Of a DNA stretch of 64,000 nucleotides, positions 22,833 through 33,358 are shown in pieces. A program made the translations under genes and the position numbers. The stretch spans positions 3,131,961-3,195,960 of the forward strand of contig JAESIW010000137.1 of assembly GCA_016802295.1 (NCBI GenBank), in the 5' to 3' direction. The notes beneath the pieces are model-generated. The model did not search any database and was not told the origin of the DNA. It saw only the letters and a program-made list of their open reading frames with translations. The stretch is from Brachionus rotundiformis. Its lineage: Eukaryota > Rotifera > Eurotatoria > Ploima > Brachionidae. Numbering within the stretch: the stretch's first letter is position 1; every line of letters begins with the position of its first letter.

Positions 22833-25604
22833 TTAAATATACAATTCATTCTGCTGCTTTGTTTGGTCATCATTCTGCTGATTCATCGCCTTATTACGAC
22901 TGTAACTATTTATGTTTTGAATTAAGACATCTCCAATTTCATGATAGGTATGTTGACTAGGATTAGCAGTGGTCTTAATGTTCTCTTGATTGACTAGCTC
23001 AGGCATTTTGACAGCGTGGTTGGATAAAATTAAAAATGGTGTTGTTTCTGGACTAGCGAATTGTTGTCTTTGCTGAAATGATAATGTAGATGTAAGAACT
23101 TGGCTTGGATACCCAAACTGATTAGACAAAATGGAGCTCAAGTTACCAGTAGGTTTTAGTGTACTAAACGAATTTGTGTTAGCCAGTCTTTGAAGTTTAT
23201 CGTACTGGTTACTATCGTCATTTATTTGATAAGGCGTAGGCGAAGTAGAATTTGATTGTTCGGGTGTATAGGGCAAATTAGATGCCAGATAATGCAAGTT
23301 GCTTAAATTGGTAAAGTATCCTGGATGCTGTCCAGGGACCCGATTGAGCATTGTTAGCCGCATTGGGTCCATTTTTTGAAATATCTCTCCATTATTCATT
23401 AGATTACAAGCACAACTGTTCGTTGAACTACTAGTGCTAGCTGTACTACAATTACTATTTAGACAGAGTGTTTGTAAACTAAGCTTTCCAAGCTCATATG
23501 GAGAAGTGGAATTTGTTACATTTGATTTATCCTTGTCTGAACTACATAGTGATAAATCTTTTCCAAACCTTTTCTTGCTTTTGATTATACAGACAAGTAT
23601 TAAAACAATAACCAAAACTGAGAGAGCGCCAATAATTGAGCCAAGCAGTGTCTGCTTGATTTCTATTGATGACATAAATAAATTAGCACTTGGCTCTTCT
23701 CTGTCTGAATGTAAAATTTTCTCAGCAGTTTTGAGCAAAATATTTGGTCTTGTTGACCACAAAGTTCGCTGTGTACTCGCACTTGATTCAATAATTATTA
23801 TTTCTTCCTTTTCTGTTGTTGGTAAAGTTGTAGTTGTGGTTGATGTGGTACTAGAGTAAAAATCACGCAAATAAACTTCATCATAATCAACTGGACACGA
23901 GTCATCGATGTCACAACTAAGTTTTAAGCCTTTAACATCCAATTTTCGCATATTTTTATCGCTACACTTGAACTCGGTTGAATTGGAATTTTGAAGGCTA
24001 TTTACCCATTCGCTGAAAGATTCAAGCCCACAGCAACTTAATGGATTTTGGTACAAATTCAACACTTTGACATTGGTGTAATATTTTTGCATGTTAAAAC
24101 CATTAATGTTGCATATCTTGTTAAAACCAAGGTTCAAATTGGTAATGGATGAATTGAGTCCATAGAAATATGGCATTTGTGTCAAAGAAGTGTTTTGCAT
24201 CTCCAGGACAGTTAACGTTTTGTGATTAACAAATACCCTTTGAACATAATTCCATTCTGAATCTTCATTTAATACAGCTTTAAGCTTCATTTGTTCAAAA
24301 TTGTTGTTGCCAATTTTCAAGTGTTCCAAATTGAACAAATTTTGAACATATAAAAAGTGATGGGGTTTCAAGTAATTATTTTCCAGATTTAAAATTTTGA
24401 CATCTGTTTCAGTGCTGAAAAGTCTGTTTGCATTACTGTGACCCAGGTAGTTTCGTTCCAAATTTAACTCGGTTAATTTAGCAAGCTTTGGTAAAACATT
24501 GGCATCAATAAACTCGATTTTATTAGCAGCTAAATTCAATTTTTTCAAATTAAAATCTAACCCAGTGAAAGTCAATTCGTTTTTTATATAACGAATATTG
24601 TTGCCGCGCAAAGATAAGACTTCAAGTTTGCGTAAATTGGCAAACATATTGTCACCAATTAGACCTATTTTGTTAGAGTCTAATGATAGTTCTTTTAAAT
24701 TGTGCAATTGGTTCAAAAAACCAAGCTGAAAGTGGTTCAATTCGTTGTTGTTAAGACTTAGCTTGGTAATTGAGTCGACAAGACCGGTCGAGTCGAATCC
24801 ACTTACACCAAATGCATACTCGTCAATGTTCACAATACCATTAAATGACAAATCGATTGACAGTTCTTCCAGATCGATCTTGGGACCAGAATATCTAGGA
24901 ATTTGTCTTATTCTGTTCCGGGACAAATTAAGAACAGTCAGGCGAGTCATGCGTCTTATTTCGCTGAATATCTCGTCTGTGTTGGTAAGCAGGTTGTTGT
25001 CAAGACTAAGTTCTCTCAGACCAGACTCTAGACCGCTAAGTGAGTATGGCTCAATACGTGTAAGACCTGAGTCTATCAAGTGCAAGCTTTCCAGCTTGCG
25101 AGTGCGGTTGAACACGTTTGCTTTGAGAAAACTAAAGTCTCCAATATCAAAACCATTTAATTTGATAATTTTTAAATTTAGTAAATTTTGAAAAAGCTTT
25201 AGATCAATTTTAGGTCGGTTTAGAACGGTGTACGAATTGACACTAAGTATGAGTTCTTCTAGATAATTAGCCAGCTCGGTGAACGAGCCTGCTTCGATGT
25301 ATTCAATCGGGTTGTCGTCCAAGAGCAGACGTTTTACCTTGAGACCGGCAAAGCTGTTCTGACTCACTGAGCTTATTTGGTTACCGCTCAGGATCAACTC
25401 GTCGTACAAAATTGCTGAACGGGTAAATTTTGGCAATGAAGTTAACTGTTTGCGGGCGCAATAGATGTATATATGTCCGTCTATTTTGATTCCGCACTTG
25501 CAGCGCTGTGGGTCCAATGGTCGTTGTGAAACTGGGCATGTTGACTGGGCCAGTACCAGCACCGGAAATGATAGAGTTGCGATTAAAGCGAGCATTAAGT
25601 TCAT
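22833..25604 (-). CDS. Extracellular leucine-rich-repeat receptor, single-pass membrane protein
   Basis: Intronless frame of 923 residues. It starts with a signal peptide (MNLMLALIATLSFPVLVLAQ). Next come an LRR N-cap (CPVSQ...CKCG...YIYC), about 18 leucine-rich repeats to residue about 540 (for example LKELSLDSNKIGLIGDNMF) and an LRR C-cap (NPLSCCGLESFSEWV...LSCDI). A Thr-rich stalk (SSTTSTTTTTLPTT) leads to one transmembrane helix at about residues 651-675 (GSIIGALSVLVIVLILVCII), then a Ser/Asn-rich cytoplasmic tail of about 245 residues. The tail ends in NELYI, a possible class II PDZ ligand, and contains no TIR or kinase. It resembles invertebrate eLRR adhesion/guidance or apical-matrix proteins, but no orthologue is certain. 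Its upstream side faces the 15-kb gene-free stretch. Confidence 0.88.
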   Translation of the reverse strand: MNLMLALIATLSFPVLVLAQSTCPVSQRPLDPQRCKCGIKIDGHIYIYCARKQLTSLPKFTRSAILYDELILSGNQISSVSQNSFAGLKVKRLLLDDNPIEYIEAGSFTELANYLEELILSVNSYTVLNRPKIDLKLFQNLLNLKIIKLNGFDIGDFSFLKANVFNRTRKLESLHLIDSGLTRIEPYSLSGLESGLRELSLDNNLLTNTDEIFSEIRRMTRLTVLNLSRNRIRQIPRYSGPKIDLEELSIDLSFNGIVNIDEYAFGVSGFDSTGLVDSITKLSLNNNELNHFQLGFLNQLHNLKELSLDSNKIGLIGDNMFANLRKLEVLSLRGNNIRYIKNELTFTGLDFNLKKLNLAANKIEFIDANVLPKLAKLTELNLERNYLGHSNANRLFSTETDVKILNLENNYLKPHHFLYVQNLFNLEHLKIGNNNFEQMKLKAVLNEDSEWNYVQRVFVNHKTLTVLEMQNTSLTQMPYFYGLNSSITNLNLGFNKICNINGFNMQKYYTNVKVLNLYQNPLSCCGLESFSEWVNSLQNSNSTEFKCSDKNMRKLDVKGLKLSCDIDDSCPVDYDEVYLRDFYSSTTSTTTTTLPTTEKEEIIIIESSASTQRTLWSTRPNILLKTAEKILHSDREEPSANLFMSSIEIKQTLLGSIIGALSVLVIVLILVCIIKSKKRFGKDLSLCSSDKDKSNVTNSTSPYELGKLSLQTLCLNSNCSTASTSSSTNSCACNLMNNGEIFQKMDPMRLTMLNRVPGQHPGYFTNLSNLHYLASNLPYTPEQSNSTSPTPYQINDDSNQYDKLQRLANTNSFSTLKPTGNLSSILSNQFGYPSQVLTSTLSFQQRQQFASPETTPFLILSNHAVKMPELVNQENIKTTANPSQHTYHEIGDVLIQNINSYSRNKAMNQQNDDQTKQQNELYI

Positions 25605-28127
25605 TGTGTATGCTTTTTAGGCCTAGAATATCATTATCTAAACTTAATAATGACAAAACGGTTAATTTTAATTCTTAATAATGAATAAAAAATTCTAAAT
25701 TGTGAAGTTAAGGTGGTATCGAGGTCAGTGACAATTATCAATTAAACGATTCCAATAACAATAAAAACTAACCCCGAAATTTTTAAGTTATCTTCTATTT
25801 TTTTTTAATTTAGTTGACATTCTAAAGATTCGAATGTTAACCTTAAATTTTTTTTTATTGCTTTATAAACAAAAATGTCATATACTCAACTATCTGTTGA
25901 CAAAAAGTTTGTTTAAATATTTATTAAGTTATATAAATTGAAGATATGGAAATAGCTAAGACCATTTGGACTGGATTTCACATGTTTTAACTTAAGTACA
26001 AACAAAGGCCTAACCCAGTTTTAGTGTTTTTCTAAATGTTTATACCAGATAACAGCCGTGTGTTTGTATAAAGTACTTGAGTTAAATAACACTTTAAAAG
26101 TATACTAAAACCAAGCCCAATTAAACATTGCGCAATAAATTGGATAAAGTGGCTATTTATGGCAATTAAGCTATCTCATTTATACTATTCGGTTTTACAA
26201 GCCTACGAATGAGAAAACATCCGTTGCATGATTGAAGTTAATCCGATCTGTACTCAACTGATATTAAACTGTTGGCTAGTGTGAAAATGATTTCTTTGAT
26301 TATTCTTTTGTCAATCGGTTGGCTTCCGAATAATCGGAATTTTCTATCAATTACCTTTATCTAGCTTAAACAACTGTGCTAATTATTTATTTTATTTTGA
26401 TTTGTTTCTAACTCTTTGTGCGGCTGGTTAGTACGTGTTTGGAAAAGAGTCCAAGTATAGTTTTCCCCATCAGCTATCCACTTCTTAGAGGAGAATTCCT
26501 TGGTCTTGTGATCTTATGGTAATGGCAGCTAATCGACTATTCGACACCTATTTTTTTTACTGACTATGAATAACTCCACAACTAAAGGATCCTTGTCGAT
26601 ATAAAAACAAATTAATATACTTTAATTAATACGAAAAGCTTTAAATCAATATTAAAATTCTTAATAAAGTTTCAATTAATTTCAATTTGGGAAGGAATTG
26701 CCCGTTAGATATAAACAAATAAATTAAATTAATATTATCTAAGCTATTTACGCTGATTGCTTCTAGTGCGAGTCGTCAATCAACAATCATATAAGCCTTT
26801 AATCCATGAAACTAGGTGAGAAATAATTTTAGCCTTAATTTGTTCGAAACAGAACTTATTTTTTGAATATAAAATACAAAACTTATAAGCTTTCATTCTA
26901 AATTAACTTATTTAATACAAATTATTTTATCTTAGCAATAAAATAACAAATAAATTCTACTGCTTTTATATCTTAAACTAATTCTGCTAAGTTTAAAAAA
27001 TATATTTTTTATTTAAACACGATATTATACTTAGTAAATATTTTACTGTTCCGGAGTAAGGTATTGTCATTTTTAAAAAGGAAATAAGCTCTTAAGAATA
27101 TCTTGATATTTAAAGAATATCGAGGTTTTGTTCAAATAAATTGATTTGAATCATTTAAATTTAAGTAAATACTTTTATTAATAGCTAATAGAGCCAAAAA
27201 CCATAATATTGATAATTTCTAAACAAGTCATGTTTTCTCTAAAAAATGATTAGAAAATTTGACATTTCTTTGGAATCGTTGCATTCGATGCTTAGACCGA
27301 ATTAAAAAAGTATAACGAAATTAGAATTAAAACTATTATTTATATGATATATATATTATAATATACGAGTGAAGTAAAAAATTTAATATACCATATCTTA
27401 ATAGGGAAAAAATTAAATAAATTAATCACCCAGTGAAGCTGGCCAAGAATGCTCAAAATATTTGCTTTATAAATTTAACTTATTACAAGTCAAGCTATTT
27501 TATAAGCCTATTAAGACCGGAGAAAAGTAGTAAATTAATTAAATCTTATCTTAAAAATTGAAGGCTATATTGAAAACTTATGATCGCAATAAAACCAGTT
27601 GACTTTATATTGATAAAATATGTGCTAGTAGTATATGATACAGGTATTAAAAAGTGACAAGTATTGGATATCGATTTAAACGAGACTAAATCCATAAATT
27701 CGACCATCAATCAATTAATTGAATAATTCTGTTTTGTAAACCAGGTAGCTACAAATCGTACCGGTATTGATTTTTTGATGATCAAAAAGGACTGATTTAT
27801 GGACTTAAGTCTCGTGAATAAATGCACACCGATTTTTAAAAAATCTGTCATCCACATAAACTAATCAATCAACTTTTTCTATTTTTGTGCTAATATAAAA
27901 TCAACCTGTTTGACTTAAATGAGAATTTAATACATGCTATTAATCAATCCAACTGGTCGACATTTCCCATATGAGCATATTCTTCCGTGTTTTTCTCCAA
28001 GATAATAAAAAACAGATATAGAAATGTAGATGCATTGTTTGTTTATCTTTCGGTGAAATGATGTGAGTATAAAGCAAAAAAATAATAAAACGATACAGGA
28101 AAACGCGATGCGGTCTCTCATTATCAC

Positions 28128-28147
28128 TTAATTCCACGTGGAATTAA
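28128..28147. promoter_or_regulatory. 20-bp perfect palindrome centred on an E-box
   Basis: TTAATTCCACGTGGAATTAA reads the same on both strands. The core CACGTG is the classical bHLH (Myc/USF/clock-type) site, flanked by AATT/TTAA homeodomain-like half-sites. It lies about 2.5 kb upstream of the LRR receptor. Function is inferred from the motif only. Confidence 0.4.
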
Positions 28148-29231
28148 ATAACTAGCAAATTTTTAATTAAAAAATTCTACAAAAGCCTTTTATCATTCCA
28201 ATGAGTGTAGATATACTTTTGCCAATGATAAAACTGTATCGAATATGGATGCACCACCGTCCGACAGATTAGATTCGATAAGAATGCACCCTAATGAGTA
28301 TAATTGCATGCAAAACAAATAGACTGTATTCTTTTTTTAAATTTCGCTTTTAATCAGAACTAACGGCTATGCCTATCTTTACTTTATCTTAATTAATCAA
28401 ATTAGTGTGATGAATAGGGTGTTCCGCCTTCATCTGCTATCCAAAATTTATCTGTTCTTGATTCTATGTAATTTTTTCACTATCTTTATTTAATTAACTG
28501 TTTTCTAGTTGCTTAAAGCAAATTTTGGCTTTAGTTTTATATCTAAACAGTGTATATGTATAGAAATTAGTCGCTGATCTCAGTTAATATTGTTGACCCA
28601 TCTAACATGCTGCATATGCAAAGCAATTGATCTCTATGAATTACACAAATCATTAGCCTAATTATTAATAATAAAACATTATCTAATCTTAAACAAATTA
28701 AAGATTAACTAATTGGTAGATAAAATTGTCATAACTCTTTTATATCTATTATTAAAAATATGAGACTAGAAATCAATTTTGGCAAATTTATTAATTTTTA
28801 ATACTCTAAATTAATTTAAATTTAAACAAATATAGGATTATTTTTTTATAAATAAATAAATAATAATTTCTTTAAAATACTCTAAAATTACTTGAAATTG
28901 AATATATTAAAAATATTTTTAACTGTTCTAAATGTTCTAGTTTCAGAGGTTCAATAATAAAAGATATCAATTATCATGCTGTGATATTTGAACAAAAGAT
29001 AAAATGTACATTCAAGGTTTAGTAAATGAAGAGAAACAATCTACGCTATGGCCAAAGCAAAAACAACTCAAGATACTATTGATTCTCAATACATTAAAAT
29101 ACTTGAGATAAAAAAATTTAATTCAAATTAAATGATCTATTAAATTATCTTACAAGTTTTGAGGCAAAGTCTTGATGGTTGAGTATCTTAAGACTATGCA
29201 CTTGTATTTAATATATTTGCTTTTAAATCGA

Positions 29232-29424
29232 CTGGCAAAGTACTCTCGACCAGGCAGAGATAACTCTTCGAAGAGTACTTGAAAAAAAATCGCCAAATCT
29301 CGTATTGCAAGCGAGAAATGCTTAATTAGAATATTAATTGAAGCGATATTCTCGCACTGAACAATGGTCTGTATTGAGATTTTCAAAAACCAAATATTTG
29401 GAAATTTAAGATTAAAATAATGTT
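29232..29424. repeat. Left copy of gap-flanking direct repeat 2
   Basis: 193 bp repeated at 29750-29943 with two substitutions and one extra A in an A-run. Both copies abut the N-gap. Confidence 0.9.
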
Positions 29425-29749
29425 NNNNNNNNNNNNNNNNNNNNNNNNNNNNNNNNNNNNNNNNNNNNNNNNNNNNNNNNNNNNNNNNNNNNNNNNNNNN
29501 NNNNNNNNNNNNNNNNNNNNNNNNNNNNNNNNNNNNNNNNNNNNNNNNNNNNNNNNNNNNNNNNNNNNNNNNNNNNNNNNNNNNNNNNNNNNNNNNNNNN
29601 NNNNNNNNNNNNNNNNNNNNNNNNNNNNNNNNNNNNNNNNNNNNNNNNNNNNNNNNNNNNNNNNNNNNNNNNNNNNNNNNNNNNNNNNNNNNNNNNNNNN
29701 NNNNNNNNNNNNNNNNNNNNNNNNNNNNNNNNNNNNNNNNNNNNNNNNN
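29425..29749. other. Assembly gap (325 N)
   Basis: A run of N, flanked by the same sequence on both sides. Confidence 0.98.
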
Positions 29750-29943
29750 CTGGCAAAGTACTCTCGACTAGGCAGAGATAACTCTTCGAAGAGTACTTGA
29801 AAAAAAAATCGCCAAATCTCGTATTGCAAGCGAGAAATGCTTAATTAGAATATTAATTGAAGCGATATTCTCGCACTGAACACTGGTCTGTATTGAGATT
29901 TTCAAAAACCAAATATTTGGAAATTTAAGATTAAAATAATGTT
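29750..29943. repeat. Right copy of gap-flanking direct repeat 2
   Basis: Near-identical to 29232-29424. Each copy contains the internal inverted repeat AGTACTCT...AGAGTACTT (for example 29759-29800), so the locus itself can form a hairpin of roughly 8-bp arms. That may have helped stop the assembly. Confidence 0.85.
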
Positions 29944-29984
29944 TGACTAGATGGTGTTTTCTTACAACCTCAATAGACACACAC

Positions 29985-30002
29985 TATATATATATATATA
30001 TA
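29985..30002. repeat. (TA)9 microsatellite
   Basis: Nine uninterrupted TA units. Confidence 0.9.
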
Positions 30003-33000
30003 CTCGAATATACTACCTTAAGAGACTCTTATCATAATTTGATCGTTACCGCTTGTACTTAGAATGACCGTGTTGGCTCTAAGTCATGCCTAAAAATAAA
30101 AAGATAATTTCAAAATAAAATCAGATCGTTATCTGAACGCTTTTTGTTTTTAAATCGCCCAAGCCAAAACAAAATTAAAATCCCCATTATCTTTTCATGA
30201 TTAGCCGCACATATTTTTCATAAATTGCTATAATTAAAATATATAAATTTTTTTTAATTCAAAAACACTTTTTCTCTCTCACTTATAATCTCATTTATGG
30301 TCATTATTTATGAAATCGATTTTATTTTGATGAAAACACGGTTAAGACCGGACCAGTTAAGCTCTAGAGACTGGAGTTTTTACGTGTTTAATTTAAAATT
30401 AATTTAGCAACAGGATTTAATTTTTTTAGCTGAATAGAAACAAAATTAAAACTTAATTACTTTTGCAGACTAAATAAAATCCCATACTGGTCTTTACTTA
30501 TACTCACTGGACTCTAGCACATGCTCTTGCCTAATCAATTTCGTAATATGATATCTAAGTGTATTGGTCTTGAACTACTCAAGCGTTCAGCATAGAACTG
30601 AACTCGATACCTGCAGTTGCTTATTAAGTAGAGTCCAGCCAATAATTAAGAATTGATCAACATTCCAATAATAGAGGAAATGCATATTTTTCACTAAATA
30701 GTGCTATAATTTTAAATGAACACCTTAAAATTAAATACACGAAATTGCCCTTAAAACAAACAATGACTATAATTTATTCTTTTTGTTTTAAATTTTGTTT
30801 AAATTTTGTTTTTTTTTATTCTATTAGATAAATTGTATAGAATCACTTCGAATATAAAAAAAATTAATTATCTAAGAAAAATTTATAACCTGAAAAAATC
30901 CGTTTTAAACGATCAAGAGTTGGGAAAATATGTTTTTTTTTCGTATTTTTATTTTTAGACAACAAAAAACTAATTTATAAGAAATAAAATTTGATAAAAT
31001 TTTAAATTATTTGAGTAAATATCTCATTACAAACAAAAAAAATTAGATAAAAAAATTAATTCTATAAATACTATTTTTCCATTTTAATAAATATAAAAAC
31101 ACTCAAAATTAGAAGAAATTTACTTCCCAAGTACTCTTAAAGAGAAATATAATTACTTGAGTACTGTGATAAAATATTTTTAAAACAAATAAATGTAACC
31201 AATTTAACACTTAACAAGTTTTATCATAACACGAATAGATTCAAGATAAAATTCATTAAAATATGATATAAGAGGTCACAGCTAGAGGCCTTTTCAATAA
31301 TGATTAGATTAAAATATTGGCTATATGATGGAAATTTGGTCGCCATTGTGGGACTGCGGGATGCGCAATATAAAAGACGCAATCAACAGTGGTACCCCAA
31401 GCTTGTCAGCGCTGTAAATAAATCATCATCCCCAATATTTAATCTTAAGCGGATATCTGCTAATATAATAGACCTATTCAGCTTTTAAATCAATAAAGAT
31501 TGAGATCTATCATTGAGAACAATAGCAGTTAAGAATAGATAAGAAAAAAGTCTGATAAAATACTTAAGTTCACGTAATAGAACTGGGATTTGGAGTTAAA
31601 TAGCGCTCTAGCTAGACTGTTTGGTCTTAATATTAAATTATTATATGCTTAAATAATCTGAACGCATTTCGTAATTTAATATTAAATTTAAATATTGAAT
31701 ATCCTAATTTTGAATTGATCAATTGATTTAATTTTAAATAACGTTTCTTTATATTTAATAAGCAAATAATGCTAAGAAACAACAAAGCGTAAAATTGAAA
31801 AAAAAATTTATGTAAATACACCGGTTTGTCTTCTTAAGCGTAACCAACAAAAAATTTAAATTAAAAACCTTAAGCAAACTAGCTTTTCTATTCAAGTATG
31901 ATACTTAATTATATATCAAATTTAGTGTTTATTTTTCTTTCAATTGATTTAAATTGATTATTGCGTCGTTAACTATTTGCTCAGTCCATGCCCTTAACAT
32001 TTTGAAAAAAAATTAAATAAAAGCCGAATTTTTCACATATTTGTTAATTTTCTAGATTAATTAGCCTCAAGTACCTATTTGAATGTGTCTGGACGAGCCT
32101 TGATGCAATTTAGTTTCTCATGATTCTCATGAACACTTTAATTTCATTCCATCTAACTTTCATCTACAAATGGACTAATAAACAAAAATTTAGCTCTCAC
32201 TTTTTATCTATCCACACTAGACTGATTGCTAATACAACTAAAAGCTTTTTAATAATATTTTTTAATTTTTATTTACTCAAAAAATAATCTAAAAAATTTA
32301 ATTTATTATTTTTATTTTTAAACATGGCAAAAAAAAATTAATCCTGCTCAATTAACTAAGCAAAAGTGGCTGGTCTTGGTTAGAAATTTTCTTTTCTGGC
32401 CCTTGAATAATGGATCGATCTGAAATTAGTTCTGATTGAGTAGGCAAATCAGCACAATCTATTAAAATTCACTATCTGAAAGGCCTTATCGACAATCGAA
32501 TAAATTAGCATACTTTAAGGCCGTAAAATCAATCAAATCACCTTCACTTGACTGTACAGTAAGTGCACTAGGCTGAATATTTGCGCTAAAAAAAGCGTAA
32601 AATATTCGATTAGAAAAAGTGAAATGTTTTAAAAATTTAAAATATCTAATTAAATATTCATTAAATAGAAGCATATAAAAGAGTTGGAAAATCTGCATGT
32701 CCTGAAAAAATCGATTCTATATTATTAAATATTTAATTCAGATTAAGTCTAAGAAAAAAAGAATTTTTATATATTTTGCTGAGATTTCCGCCTCATTCCG
32801 TTTTATTGAACTATTTATTGAGCCATTTTTGTCACTGTTTGCTCTAAACACATCAAAATACTTTCCTTTCTATTTGTCCTGTTTTAAAATTGTCAAGAAG
32901 CGATTTGAATGGAACGTAAATAGTGAATAACCTTAACGACTAATCGATTATTGTTATTTTAAGCTTTGAGTAAAAAAAACATTCTAAAATTTGAAAAGGA

Positions 33001-33348
33001 TTTTTTATATTTCTCATTTATGATTCAAAAATAGGGAAAAAAAAACAATAATTAAAAAAATAATCCAGAAAAGAATATGTTTTCAGCATACCTGATCATC
33101 AAGTGAACTCTTTTATTTCTGAAATAGATAAAATCTCTTTGGTTTAAGGCTTTAATTTTGGATACGATAATTGTTCATAAAAAATCTAGTTATAAAATAT
33201 TTTAATTGTTCCTAAATAGTCACTCATTGACGGACATATTTTATTGATCTTAATAAAAAACCTGGTCCTTTGCATAAATTTTGAGACCACTTTGTGGCAT
33301 TAAAAATTTATGGTGAAATATTTGGGCAAGCCGCCGGACTTTTTGTTT

Positions 33349-33358
33349 GGGGCGGGGG
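33349..33358. promoter_or_regulatory. Isolated GC-box-like element
   Basis: GGGGCGGGGG, a Sp/KLF-type GC box, inside a small GC-rich island (about 33325-33375, also containing GCCGCCGG). The surrounding DNA is strongly AT-rich. No adjacent exon was found. Confidence 0.3.

Noticed and set aside
27927..28137. Two overlapping 65-codon minus-strand frames
   Set aside because: No similarity, and two frames are open at once, as expected by chance in AT-rich DNA with a CG-containing patch.
29150..29386. Minus-strand open frame next to gap 2, recurring at 29768-29980
   Set aside because: It recurs only because the gap-flanking sequence is duplicated, and it has no coding signature.
31300..31488. 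62-codon open frame in the gene-free stretch
   Set aside because: No recognisable domain, codon pattern or flanking exons.
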